Notes: generated by a model from the letters alone, not told the origin. Numbered from the stretch's first letter, positions 25,903-37,398 are shown. The stretch is 64,000 nt of DNA from Biscogniauxia marginata (GCA_022695795.1 MU404070.1:310001-374000), one strand, 5' to 3'. Made by a program: numbers and translations.

Positions 25903-27456
25903 GATGGTCGCGTGCGAGTGGTTGCAGGTGTGATGATGAGACCGGACGGGTTGGGTTGGGAGGATATCTGCAGGCCCAGGTTTATATATCGATATTGGTG
26001 GTAGACGCCATACGAAGGGTGCGACAATTTTGTCTGGTTTCTTTTGGGCGACTGTGATTGTGATCGTGGTTGTGACTGTGATTCAGATGACTTCCTTTTT
26101 TCCTTTTTTTCTTGTCCTTGTTCTTTGGTTGGGTTGGGACGTGGCACGCAAACGTGGCGTAGATTGCGAGATCGCCGGAGGAATGAATTGGAAAAAGGTA
26201 CGTCTCAGTTGGGGGATCTTTAAAAGTCATAAGATGTCAGGCGGCAGGCCCAAGCATCCGTCCCGGTACCTAATGGTGGCAAGCCCGGACCAACCAACGT
26301 CCCTTGGCACGTTCTGTTTCAAGGTACATGCAAATATGCAGGTGGAGTCGAAGGGGGCCAAGGAAGGGCCTGAGAGTGCTATAAATGGCGCCCTGTGACA
26401 GGCTGACAGGGTGCTTATTTACTGTCGATCCCCCCGGATATCCCCGGGTCTTGGTCCAATCAATGCGCCTGCTGACCCCCTAAACTGGAAGTCGACCTTT
26501 TGGTACGGAGTACATCAACCTTAGTTCTACAAGTCACAACCTAAGCTGGGGGAAACATGTCTTCCTCTTCGTGTCATCACCCTTAAATATGTGTATCGGT
26601 CGTTCAACGAACCCCATTCCATCTTCCATGCTGGACATGTTACGCAGAGTCTTAATACCCCCCTCCATCGCCGTCCTACTACCTACTTACTAACTAACCG
26701 TGGTAGCTCATGTGGTGGACACAAACACGTTTCGACCTCGCCTCGTCCGACGTTGTACACAGTCCGTTTGAGAGGTCGTGCTGGAAATCGAGTCGAGGCG
26801 CAGTGAGCCTCTCATATGCAGCTGTCCAGAAGATCTCGTGTATTCCATGACCCGTTTGCTCGTGGCCAAGTCAAACGCAAACCCGAACCCGACAACTGCC
26901 TGGATCTCCGCTCGCACGTTTCCTTCATGCAGCTTGCCTTGCCTGCATATGTACTCACCTACCAAGCTTTGCCCAGGCGAAGGTGCGGCCAATCATTATT
27001 ATTACTATTAATTACACTCTTCACCGAACGCAAGGGGGTTCAGCATCGTGGAGTGTTCCCGTGCGACTTTGGTTCTGCAAGTCCCAGACTCTCACAGATT
27101 AACCACAGATGCCTTGAAATAAAAGGGTGAGTGAAATATATTACCGATGATAACCTGTAATGCTAAGGCTGAATCTGGGCTGGATCTAGAATATCAAATA
27201 TCAGTCCTTCGAAACGAGTATTAGAAAATAATATGAGAAAGCAGTAACACAGACTCCACATCCCTGTCTGGATTAATAGGGGTAATCCGTGCAAGACGGT
27301 GATCGACGCCCGTTCCGTTGTGAGCACCATCCATTTGGTCATTCTACATCGAGCCAAATTTAGGTTCAATCAGACCGCTCGTCATCTTATGCACCAACTC
27401 GCTGTACACTTGGACGTGCACACCGACGCGCAGGATAGCGTCATTCCAGTCCCGCG
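25903..27456. other. intergenic, no gene recognised
   Basis: The part nearest 25.9 kb is the DUG3-like gene's 5' flank. An ORF pair at 26.7-27.0 kb on opposite strands has no recognisable motif and I do not call it. Nothing else was seen. Confidence 0.5.
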
Positions 27457-28203
27457 CTATGTCTTCTGCCGGCAATTGAGCGTCCTCTTCGATGAACCCC
27501 AACTCCCACATTCTCGGGTGCCTGGTGGCGTCCCCACGGAACGTCTTGTGGCCTTCCTGAGGACTCGCAGTTTGCCCTCCATAGCCTGTGATAGCAGAAC
27601 CATCTTCAGTTCACGATAGAGCAGACGTACGCTGCCCCGTACACTTTGAAACACCGCCTTCACCGCCGGTGTTGCTTTCGACGATTGGATTATTTTCAGT
27701 GTTTTCTTGTCACCGTGCTGCCTGACCAGCTCGTATCCGAAAGACGCTGTGGCCGCGTGTGTGTTTCCCGGTCTCTCCCGGCTCGGATCTAATGTTTCAG
27801 TTCCTGGCTCAAGAAGCCGTTGCAGCTGGGGTATCGGGGCACATGCATGACATAAGCCCTCGAACTTGTCCTCTGGGAACTTAGTCCCGGGATTGATCTC
27901 GGTGTGATGGAGACGATGTCGACAGACTGAGTAATGCAGGATCATTTTGCAATCTGAGCATAGACAATGTGCTGGAGTATATTTGTTTATCCACTTTTGG
28001 ATGCAAGACGAGCGGAAGGTATGCTGGCAAGGTAGCGTTACCTTTTCATCGGTAGCTATGACTTTTTCAAATTTCGGACACAAGAACACTCCGTTGTTCT
28101 CATGCTCTGGTTGGCTATCGTTAGGGGTTGTAACCTCGGTGTGCATCGTACATTGCGGGACGGAGGATATATCCTCTCTTCCTTTACTTGCTTGTTGCGA
28201 CAT
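27457..28203 (-). CDS. degenerate RING-finger-like protein
   Basis: Single open frame, 248 residues, beginning at the only sensible ATG. Residues 40-85 resemble a RING domain: FLCPKF, then LPCQHTFRSSCIQKWI, then HCLCSDC. The canonical pattern is C-x2-C ... C-x-H-x2-C-x2-C ... C-x2-C. Here the second ligand is Phe45 and the fifth is Arg64, so two zinc ligands are missing while C42, C59, H61, C67, C82 and C85 remain. A second Cys/His cluster follows (HYSVCRHRLHHTE ... GLCHACAP). The C-terminal half is basic and has no known domain. It could be a diverged E3-like protein that has lost zinc site 1, or a non-functional copy. No intron is needed. Confidence 0.55.
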   Translation of the reverse strand: MSQQASKGREDISSVPQCTMHTEVTTPNDSQPEHENNGVFLCPKFEKVIATDEKVTLPCQHTFRSSCIQKWINKYTPAHCLCSDCKMILHYSVCRHRLHHTEINPGTKFPEDKFEGLCHACAPIPQLQRLLEPGTETLDPSRERPGNTHAATASFGYELVRQHGDKKTLKIIQSSKATPAVKAVFQSVRGSVRLLYRELKMVLLSQAMEGKLRVLRKATRRSVGTPPGTRECGSWGSSKRTLNCRQKT

Positions 28204-28968
28204 GATTCAAGGTAGCAGGATCAATAATGGTGAGTCTCTCTTCAATAAATGTCATTGACAAATGTGTAAAAAAAAAAAATTTTAATTTTTTATGACAACT
28301 GTGGGTTCGATCCTCTTAGGGGGATGAGGTTATACGATAACCGTTTAATTACATTTCAGAGAAAAGAAACTTGACCGGGTTGCATCTGTGGTCCACGACT
28401 AAACTCTCTCAGCTTCAATGATCTGATCAACAACGACTCAATTGGCGATAATTCTATTTTACTTTTAGCGGGGATAAGTCCAACTGTAGCTTATCGCCCA
28501 GGTAAACTGCGAATATAGATTTGTCTCTTTGCTTTAGTTTTACAGAGCTAATCTCGACTTAAACTCATCTAGGAAAAGAACTTCGAAGACACTCATAATA
28601 CAGATTTAGCAGGAGCCCGGGCTGATAGCCTGAAAAATGAATACACACCCTAAGAGTAACTCGGGATCAGAAGAATACACCACATCTTGCCTGGAAGCCC
28701 ACCTTCCGCGTCATGGTTAGTGTTTCTCTCTAGTCGCGCAGTAAATTGAGTAAAAGAAATATTTCATCTCACAGCACTTATAACACAAGGAGTCCATTGC
28801 AGTCATACAAAGCAATATCAGAAAGAAAAAGAAAAAAGGAAAAGAGCCCACCATAGGCTAAACATGGATGCCACCGAAATCTACTCACGCTGTATCCTAA
28901 CCACTGCTAACCGACAAAGACTAAAGCCCATCAAGAATATCACAAAACGCTGTTCCGCTCAGAGTCCC
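28204..28968. other. intergenic, nothing recognised
   Basis: The 5' flank of the RING-like gene and 3' flank of the next minus-strand gene. It contains an A run near 28268-28279 and an isolated GGTTCGATCC at about 28304. No tRNA could be folded around the latter. Confidence 0.55.
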
Positions 28969-29318
28969 CTAACCACCTTTCACCGTATCCCCATCATCAG
29001 AACTCCCCCCATCTTCCATGTCGTCGATCGACTGCAGCAAACTCGACTCCATAGCCATCTGAAAGGCCTCTTCCGCTGTCAGCCCGCCGTTTACTTCGTG
29101 CCAGAAATCCACGGGTTCGCCATTAGCATCGTCCTCTCCTTCCTCGAGCGGCGGGCACGGGGGCGGTCGCGGCGGCGACGACCTGGGCGCGGGGAATGGT
29201 TGTATTTGCAACGCCGCCATGCGAGAGCGCGTCGTCTCCTCCCCCTCCTCCTTCAGCTGGGCTATGGCGCGCTCGACCCAGTCTTCTGTCTCGCCGGCCT
29301 GCTCATCCTTATCCTCGT

Positions 29319-29350
<32 letters not shown>

Positions 29351-30164
29351 TCGGACGTGGCCCTGTTGGATAGCTGCGGCTCTTGCTGGCGCTGCTGCTC
29401 CTTGCTGCATGTCCTCATATCGAAATCTCGCTCCGCTTCGGAGTCCTAATCCTATAGTTTGAAAAAAATTTCTGCCATTAGCCAATTAAGTCTGTGGCGA
29501 CGGTTGTTGAGACGATGTGAAGATGAGGATAAGATAAGATAAAGTGTGCTGGTCCAAGGTGGGAGTTTATGAAGATGGGAACAGTCCATATATATATAGG
29601 TATACAGGAGGCCATATGTAGGATCGTATGGTGGGGACTATGTCCCAATATTCCAAGGACAGCAGTGAGGAAATATTGGGATATTCGGCATAGATATAGT
29701 CATACCGGTATCTCCTCATTCTCGTCGATCGTGGGCAGCGTACTGCGGCTAAGGGAAGGGCAGCGGGTCACGTTCCGGCGACACTTCAAGGACGATGAAG
29801 ACCTGCTATAAGCGGATATCCAACCACGATCTGGGGTCGTCTCGCTCTGGCATTTCGCTTCCCATTGCGAGTCCGAATTCTCGATGTCGCCTCTATTGCT
29901 TTCGATTTCTCCGACTAATAAGTCGTAAGAAGACAAAGAAGGCAAAGAAGACCAAGAAGACGATGATGCTGAATCTCCGACTCCATTGCCCATGGGGACT
30001 AGGAATTTCTTCGCTAGCGATCTCATGGGTTGCAGCCCCTTGGATTCTTTCCCCTCCTGCTGTTCAGCTTCCCGGAGTCGCTTATGCCAGTCCGGGACGG
30101 ACTCCGTGATGTGTCGCTGACACTCGACGGGGAGCCGGTTGAACGATTCCGTGTACTTGCCCAT
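28969..30164 (-). CDS. probable two-exon protein with UIM-like helix
   Basis: Two minus-strand frames (30164-29705 and 29445-28969) can be joined by a GTATGA...TTAG intron of 259 nt (29446-29704), in phase 0, giving about 312 residues. The first exon encodes MGKYTESFNRLPVECQRHI, then a polar Ser-rich region. The second begins DSEAERDFDM, contains KVKVKVKVK from a GACCTT hexanucleotide repeat, then Pro-rich and acidic stretches. Near the C-terminus TAEEAFQMAMESSLLQS fits the ubiquitin-interacting motif pattern (hydrophobic-x-x-A-x-x-x-S after acidic residues). The join is uncertain because the intron is long, so these could be two genes. Function is not known; ubiquitin binding is only suggested. 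Confidence 0.5.
29319..29352. repeat. GACCTT hexanucleotide repeat inside coding exon
   Basis: Five tandem units of CCTTGA encode alternating Lys-Val in the UIM-like protein on the minus strand. The unit length keeps the frame. Confidence 0.7.
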
Positions 30165-31876
30165 CTTGGGATCGGGGTTTGATTACGTGGTGTGGGTTAG
30201 TTGTTTAAAAAGCGGATGAATGAGAGATAAAGGCGTGTTTCTAAATGCAGATGCAAGTAGGGATATGTTCGGGATTGCTATCCAAACAAGAATTGGGGTT
30301 TGCAGGAGGTGAGTTTGTGAGTTGCGGAGGGGAAGATGGAAAAAAGAACAGGGAAAAAGGAGAAAAAAGTAGTTGATTCTCGTAGTTTTGTTAAGGTTTT
30401 TTGACGGGAGTAAGAAAGCACCAGGAATCATAAGTTGAGATATACAGTTTCCCAAGCTGTTGTTTGGTTGGATTGGATTTCAACCAACGCAGGTGCTCTG
30501 GGACAGCGGATCCATTTAGATAAACCTAGAATTCTAACATTCTATAGAGCATTTTTAAGCAGTATTACGATTGCTTACTACATGGTAGTTCAACAAGCAA
30601 TTTACTCAAGTTGTCGAAGAGGAAGGATTGTGGATAACATAACGAGTTTTATTAGAGGCATGATATCTAGAACATGTTGTAGATCACAACAGCAGTGTGT
30701 TGATAAATGTGAACGCGAATGTATGTTACATTAAAGATGGATGTTGCAATGTGATATGGGTGGTCTGGATAGGAGCATCTCTGGAGACGTAATAGAAGAT
30801 TAGTCTTGTTCGTAGCTGACAGAGTGACTTAGGTATATGTAATGATGTTATTCTTAATATCTAGGTACATAGGTTCACAAGTAGAACTTAAATCTGATAG
30901 TTCTAAGTATTACAAGGGTGTCACTCATCAAGTAAAAGTGGCATTCTTCGTAAGTATGCACGTTTCTAGACGGGTTCTTTTTCATTAATAAGGTTAGTCA
31001 CCCTACAACACGTCTAAAATAGTCGACACTATTCAAACTTAACAAGAATATTCTAAGGGTTGAAAATACGTGTAAATTACAAACTATATTGAATATACCG
31101 GTAGAGCGGAGTGCGTAATTCTGGGCGCGAAAATTAGTAACAAGGGGACTCTAACAGTATTTCATAGTCATCTGGACTATTCCAGTACTGACATAGTAAG
31201 CTAATCGTAGATGGGAATATGCGTGCGGAGGCTGAGCCTCCCTTTTAATTGTGGCAACGATGCTCTCCGTTATGATGCGCCGCGTGATATCTAGCCCAAA
31301 AACTACAAATCCGCAGATGTAGGTAGGTTATGGGATCTGCAATCAGCTACCAGGCAACCCCCCTTTTCTCCAGACATTCTATTGCATCCCACGAGAAGAG
31401 GGCATGTCGGGCTGAGATGACCCTGGCACCATATAGGGGCTGGTCCGAATATTACGACCTCAGCGTCCCAACCGAAATGCAAGCCACCGAGTATAACACG
31501 TAGTATTGCAGACGTCGGAAAGCCATGTATAAGTCCTCGGGCCCCTCGGGCTCCGCCAAATATCTATCTCATCACTATAGAACTTCTACGAATTAAGGAG
31601 AAGGCCGACGACGCGCTGCGCCTCACTTGAAGTTCTAAGTACATTTTCGGCTGGCAAGCTGATCACGAGGATTGCAAGTGTATTGAAAATAGAAAATTAG
31701 AAAAATGATAATGATTATATTGAAGATGAAGTATTTATAAATAAAGAGGCATACCTAGGATGGCAGGTTCACATTTCGAGCATAATCCTTCCTTGCTATT
31801 CTCGAGACTCTCTCCTAACACACTAGAACAGCCTCTTAATCAATTTCCTAGTTTCGTATAATATAAATACAGTTTT
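30165..31876. other. AT-rich intergenic region
   Basis: No recognisable gene in 1.7 kb. An open frame at 30435-30734 (plus) has no family features and AT-rich codons. This tract is the left border of the decayed oxidoreductase region. Confidence 0.55.
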
Positions 31877-33585
31877 ATGACTCTTGTCATGCTGAAAACT
31901 TGTATTTCTGCTGCTGCTGCTACACTCCTTGCTGGGATAGCGGCGGCATCTGCCGAGTTATCATCCAACTCCTCTTTTGTGCCTGGGGATGTTGACTTCG
32001 GGCCAAGGGTTGGAAACAGCGGGATTTTACCTGTAAGCCATGAAACTCGTGACGCTCACGGTCCTGAAGCGCCAATTGGGGTAGTATCTCACCACTTGTG
32101 TCTAGTGCGAAGCCTTGAAAGATGCTGGTCTCGGAGATCGACTAGTCTTCGCCACAGATCCCGGATACGAACCCCAAATCTTGACTTGGTTTACAGAGAA
32201 CAGCCGCATGAGACCTTACTACCTCGTTCTGCTGCAGAACACTGAGGAGGTTTCCACTGCGTTGACAACGTTGGTCAACACCAACGATGGCGCCAGCGAT
32301 TGGCACATTGCGGTACGCAGCGGGGGGCATAGCTCGATCGGGAGCAACAACATCGACAAGGGCGTGACTATCGACTTAAGCATGATGAATTCGTCAAGCT
32401 ACGACAAGGAATCCAACCTTGCGCGGATCAAACCTGGCGGGCGATAGAAGAATGTATACGCAGACCAGGAGAAGGACGGGGTGACCGTGGCGGGTGGCCG
32501 CGATGGCGATGTTGGTGTAGGCCGGTTTCTCCTAGGAGGAGGCAACTCGTTTTTTACAGGGCGAATGGGTTTCGGCTGTGATTCTGTCGTGAACTTTGAG
32601 GTTGTCCTGGCTAATGGCACCATTGTCAACGCTAACAGTACGGCCAACATGGATCTGTGGCAGGGCCTCAAAGGTGGTACCAGCAATTTCGGTATCGTGA
32701 CGCGATTCGACATAGAGGCCATTCCCTCACGAGGTCTCTACTACGACCTGCCTACCTGAGCCTTAACTACTCAGACGCCGTGGTCGATGCAGTTGTTGGA
32801 TTTGCCGATGCAGACCAGCCTCTCGCTGACAATGCTCTTGTGACCTTTTACATCCACAGCGGTTCCGACAGTTCTGATATACACATCGGAACCATCCATG
32901 TCAACACGCAGGGCGAATGGGAACGCCACGACGGGGTTCGATGGAGTGAAAGACCTTCCCGTCATATTCAATGTTACAACTCTCCAAAGTATGGCAGACG
33001 CAGCTCTTGGCTCACAGGTCCCTGGTAGCGGGATGTTTGTAACCTTGAATCATCTTTGTAGCGAGTAATAAGCTAATCGACTCCAGATCTGCTGGATCAA
33101 CATTGACTTTCCAAAACAATCCGCGAATGGCCCGTCGCTGTGTGGACATTTTCGTAGAATATGTCGAAATGCTTAAACATTCCATCGGCGCCGATAATTT
33201 TACAACAGGTATGTTTCTTCAGCCCATACCTTCCTATATAGGAACCATTGGCCAGAAACGAGGCGGTAACATGCTTGGACTAGATCACGTCCAGGAAAAC
33301 GCTCTGCTGTGGACTACTGGTTCTTCGGGCAACACGGCTGAAGCACACGCAGTGGCACAGGCGGGATTGAATGTGATGGCGGCGCGATTGAAAGAGCTTT
33401 CGAGATCAATGGATGCGGACTTGGACTTCATCTACCTCAATTATGCGGATGCAAACCAAGGTCCCCTTAGAAGCTATGGACTCATTAATATTCAACACTT
33501 GCGAGACGTGGCTGCCAAGTATGACCCGGCCGGGGTATTTCAGAAGCGCATCTCCGGAGGTTTTAAGCTTTCAATGGTCGTTTGA
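31877..33585 (+). pseudogene. BBE-type FAD-linked oxidase, secreted, broken
   Basis: Exons 31877-32032, 32106-33034 and 33087-33585 reconstruct a berberine-bridge-enzyme-like FAD oxidase of usual length (about 500 residues). It has a signal peptide (MLKTCISAAAATLLAGIAAA), the FAD-linking IAVRSGGHSSIG with its histidine, GGGNSFFTGRMGFGCDSVVN, LWQGLKGGTSNFGIVTRFD and a BBE C-terminus ending LNYADANQGPLRSYG ... AAKYDPAGVFQKR. Three lesions are visible. TAG at 32445-32447 stands where the family has Trp (PGGRW). One base is lost near 32751. A compensating shift near 32914 restores the frame. The second intron uses the donor GTTTGT. The Trp-to-TAG change is the RIP type. Sequencing error could explain the indels but less easily the stop. 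As it stands it cannot make the full enzyme. Confidence 0.8.
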
Positions 33586-34083
33586 AGCAAATCCAATATC
33601 TAATAGCATTAGGAATATAAACAGTGTCAAATATTGTTGAAGTTGTCTGACATACATATTTATTAATGAATGTTAGAGCCATAATACGTATTATACGATA
33701 TGTCACCAAATTGTGATTTATGCAAACATGAGCTGGTCGGCTGTGCCGTGCTGATCCAGCTATCGACAGTCGTTCGTTTAGACTCTAGTGCTGACGAGCT
33801 GCGTCGATGCCAACCCCCCGGCGGCCTCGGGACCCGATGGCGTTTTGGGACACACCCGATACTCATGGGTAATACTTAAGCAAGAAGGGAAGGATTTCTT
33901 GTATTAAGCAATATACTAATAAAGTTACTTTAAATAAATAAAGCGATTTAAATAATTATATATTATATAAATATAAATAAACACTTATAAATATTATTAA
34001 AAATAATTACTTAACTTAGTTATTATAATGATAATTAAAATTATAAAGCTATTTAAATATATTAAAATAATAAAAAGGTTAAC
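33586..34083. other. AT-rich spacer, no gene
   Basis: 3' flank of the broken BBE gene, then very AT-rich sequence, with one short GC-rich patch near 33785-33850 (CCCCCCGGCGGCC). The contrast suggests a patchwork insertion, but no element ends are visible. Confidence 0.5.
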
Positions 34084-34193
34084 TTCTTTTATTATCTCTT
34101 CTTTTATTATCTCTTCTTTTATTATCTCTTCTTTTATTATCTCTTCTTTTATTATCTCTTCTTTTATTATCTCTTCTTTTATTATCTCTTCTT
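34084..34193 (+). repeat. 15-bp minisatellite running into assembly gap
   Basis: The unit TTTTATTATCTCTTC is repeated about seven times perfectly, up to a run of N. Half a unit continues after the gap. Its apparent translation (FIISS repeats) is an artefact. Confidence 0.9.
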
Positions 34194-34284
34194 NNNNNNN
34201 NNNNNNNNNNNNNNNNNNNNNNNNNNNNNNNNNNNNNNNNNNNNNNNNNNNNNNNNNNNNNNNNNNNNNNNNNNNNNNNNNNNN
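34194..34284. other. assembly gap (91 N)
   Basis: 91 undetermined bases lie inside the minisatellite. The true array length is unknown. Confidence 0.98.
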
Positions 34285-34881
34285 TCTCTTCTTTTATTGT
34301 CTCCTTTACTGCCTCCCTTATTACCTCTTGTTAGTGCTATTAATAGTTGATTATTCAGCCCATTTATCGAGAATGTGCGAAAACTGCCTTATGTTATAAC
34401 CAAGAGTCATCTAGAGAAGTAAATTCGTCTCCGTTATGAAGAAGGCTCATCGTGAGAGAGGTCTCGCCTAGTGCTTCCATCTCTCCGCTCTAATTAAGGC
34501 TAAGGCTGCGTTGAGGGTATCACCACAAGCGGCGGTGGTATGGGGAAAAAAAGTGACATCCATATAGGTGGTGTATGTACCGAAAAATGGGTATCACAAT
34601 TGTTTAAGCCAAAATGGGCTAGCGTGGGAGAGGTAAGTGCCTCTAATGATGTTGGATTTAATAATACCATCGTGCATAGAACGAAGGATGCCCCAAGAAA
34701 TCAGATTATATATAAATAAGTAAAGAGTTCCTGGAGGACCTCATGAATGGACTTAGACTCTTAAGTCCCTCGAGACCAAAGAATATTATTAGTTGAAATC
34801 GAGCTACTGTTCCAAGTCCAACAGCCCTTGTCACATCACGTCCTTCATCTAATCCACCAAATAGTGAGACTCAGAGGCATC
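34285..34881. other. repeat edge and intergenic sequence
   Basis: The last decayed minisatellite units run to about 34330. AT-rich sequence with no recognised gene then continues up to the start of the alcohol-oxidase-like pseudogene. Confidence 0.5.
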
Positions 34882-36593
34882 ATGGGGCTGTACACAAAGC
34901 TACCAGAGACAATCGATGAGGTTGATGTTATTATTGCGGGAGGTGAGAATTCGTCGTCAGAAACTCAGACCTGCGGTGGACTACTGACCAACTTGTCCCC
35001 AACTAGGCGGGACCACGGCATGTGTCGTCGCTGCTAGGCTCGCCGATGCGGATCCCGAGTTATCCATCTTGTTAATCGAAGGGGGCCCGAACAATGAGAT
35101 GCCCACTGTCGAGTACCCTGCCATCTTTCTGGCACACCTGGCACCTGACAGCAAAACAAGCATCTTCTACATGGCTAAAACGTCCTCGGAAGTAGCTGAC
35201 AGAGCGCTTGTCCTGCCAGCTGGTGGTTTGCTCGGTGGAGGATCATCTAGCAATATGATGATGTATAGCCGGACTCAACGATCTGACTGGGACTCATGGA
35301 ACACACATCTCGCCTGAAGGCAAGCGCCAAGACGCAGCATCATGCTACTTGCATCCCCGACTTAGCAACGGGGGACACCCCAATTTGCATGTCCTCGTCG
35401 AAACACAGGTTACTCGCATCCTTGATGAGAATAAGAGAGCTGTGGGAGTCGAGGTCAGCCCGAACCCCCTTTTCCACCCGGGGGACGTGAGCCTGCCGGT
35501 TCGCAGTGTCAAAGCGAGAAGGCTTGTTGTCGCATCCTGTGGCACCTGTGGCACACCCTCGCTCCTGGAACGATCTGGTATTGGTGGGCGTGAGATCCTA
35601 GACCGTGCAGGCGTCCCTGTCGTCGTCGAGATTTCTGGAGTTGGTAATGGATACGAGGACCATCATCTGCTGAGTTACCCGTACCTGAACACGCTATCTC
35701 CCGCGGACACGCTCGATGCACTCGCGCTCGGACGTATGGGGAGCTTCGAAGACTTGATGAAGAACAACCACGAGATGTTGGGATGGAACGGTCAGGAGAT
35801 TCAAGCTAAAGTCCGGCCGACTGACGCCGAAGTTGCTGCCCTTGGGCCTGACTTCCAGAAGGCCTGGGACAAAGAGTTCAAGAACCACCCTGATAAACCT
35901 TTAGGGGTAATCAATGTGATCGCCGGGTAATAACTCCCTCAACAAGCACTCAAACTCACACATGCAGTATTCTAATAAGCATCCAGTTTCCCAAGAGATC
36001 TGCGTCTCGCTACCGGTGACCCCTGTCTCGCTGTGTCGACTTTTACCGTTTACCCCTTCTCCCGCGGAAGCATCCACATTACGGGCCCCAAGCTCGGCGA
36101 TCCTGTTGATTTCGAGACCGGATTCTTCGCGGACCCAGGTCAGCTCGACGTCAAGAAGCACATGTGGCTGTACAAGAAGCAACGCGAGCTTATCCGGCGC
36201 ATGCCTTCGTACCGGGGCGAAATGGCCCAATTCCACCCGCCATTCGCAGCCGGGTCGGGTGCTGCGAACGTTGAACTAGGCAACGATAACCCACTTGCCG
36301 CTGACGTGCCAGACATAGAGTACTCTGCCGAGGACGACGCCGTGCTCGAGAAGTGGATGCGTGAGAACGTGAGCACTACTTGGCACTCCCTCGGCACTTG
36401 CAAGATGCTCCCCCGCGAGTAGATGGACGTCGTCGATGCCAGTCTTAGTGTGTATGGAGTCCAGGGCCTCAAGATCGCCGACCTTAGCATTGCTCCGCGC
36501 AATGTGGCGGCCAACACGAATAACACGGCCCTTGCTGTCGGCGAGAAGGCGGTCGATATCTTTATTAAGGAGTTGGCCTTGAGATCGGTGTGA
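34882..36593 (+). pseudogene. alcohol-oxidase-like GMC oxidoreductase, broken
   Basis: Exon 1 (34882-34942, MGLYTKLPETIDEVDVIIAG) joins exon 2 (from 35007) over a GTGAGA...TAG intron, giving GGTTACVVAARLADADPE and LLIEGGPNNEMP. LPAGGLLGGGSSSNMMMYSR is the GMC signature in alcohol/methanol oxidase form. At about 35305 the frame jumps from DSWNT straight to SPEGKRQDAASC, removing roughly 100 residues that the family has here, and shifting frame. The rest is readable: LHPRLSNGGHPNLHVLVETQ, SCGTCGTPSLLERSGIG, an intron near 35931-35972, a damaged junction, then FTVYPFSRGSIHITGP, STTWHSLGTCKM and NNTALAVGEKA. TAG at 36420-36422 follows LPRE and precedes MDVVDASLSVYGV; CAG to TAG would explain it. 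Peroxisomal-type alcohol oxidases convert short alcohols to aldehyde and H2O2. This copy is clearly inactive. Confidence 0.82.
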
Positions 36594-36985
36594 TGAATCT
36601 TCCTTTTCTGTCGTCCGTCCACCTCAGAGAGTAGTATCCGTGCTGCAATTTCTTGATCTTGCAAGTGACCATGTGTGGATGTCAATTTGACTACAGTTTC
36701 AAATCAAAACTTAAAGTAATAAATAAGTAGATAACTAATATAACGTCTCTCACAAGCGAGTAAGACACTTTTCACGAGGCGTCGACCAGCAAATACAATA
36801 ATTTAATTACAACATAAAAAATCAATTAAAACTAATTAAAATCTTCTTTATTAGGTAAACATATCTATATTTACTTCACAAATACGCGTATTATAACTAA
36901 TCTTGCCGTAAATACTACATTGTCGTCGACTAGTCGCAGCCCTTTTTCGGAGACCCCTATTTGAGCCTCATCCTGCCTTATAATA
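36594..36985. other. AT-rich spacer
   Basis: No gene recognised. It lies between the alcohol-oxidase pseudogene and the transposase relic, and may include the decayed 3' part of that element. Confidence 0.5.
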
Positions 36986-37385
36986 TTACTACCATCTTTC
37001 TAGACTTATAAATCTTATTCATTTCAGACAGTAAATGCTCCTCCGGCCTGTAATCGCTTTTTTCAATTCTACGACGTTTGCTAAGAATGTGGTTCGTCTC
37101 TCCAATGTGGATAACCTCGTCATATAAAAGTGCATTTTCATATATTTACTTAATTAACAGTTATTTTTAGAAGCTGATTACAAGCATTAATAATACTTTC
37201 TAGCGAGTCTCGATATAGTCATTATAAGCACATTTTAATACGTTAAAACATACAAGATCAAGAGGTTGGAGTTTATATGAAGCGTAAATAAGCATATAAA
37301 GAATAATAATGTCGTGCTTTTCGTAGTATTCTTTAAACTCGACTAAATAATGACTCTCGTGGCCGTCGAGAAGGTAGTACCTATA
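36986..37385 (-). mobile_element. decayed pogo/Fot1-like (DDE_1) transposase fragment
   Basis: On the minus strand from about 37385 the frame reads RYYLLDGHESHYLVEFKEYY, EKHDIIILYM, then YKLQPLDLVCFNVLKCAYND, before a TAG near 37200. These match two of the conserved acidic blocks of pogo/Fot1-type Tc1-mariner transposases (LLDGHxSH and LQPLDxxxFxxLK), spaced as usual. Beyond the stop, shorter scraps (for example SKRRRIEKSDYRPEEHLLS) look like the C-terminal tail. The sequence is strongly AT-shifted. There is no N-terminal half, and no terminal inverted repeats were found. Its upper end is about 15 bases from the P450 pseudogene's stop codon. Confidence 0.7.
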
Positions 37386-37398
37386 CCTGGCTCGGCTA

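Noticed and set aside
28300..28315. tRNA B-box-like GGTTCGATCC
   Set aside because: No A box, acceptor stem or anticodon arm can be fitted in the surrounding A/T-rich sequence.
30435..30734. 99-codon plus-strand ORF as a gene
   Set aside because: AT-rich codons, no motif, no splice context that extends it; open length is within chance for the region.
32445..32447. TAG as the true end of a short BBE-type protein
   Set aside because: Family sequence continues in the same frame immediately after it, including the GGGNSFF and BBE C-terminal blocks, so it is a premature stop.
34028..34399. Repetitive FIISS open frame
   Set aside because: It is the translation of a 15-bp minisatellite that runs through an N gap.
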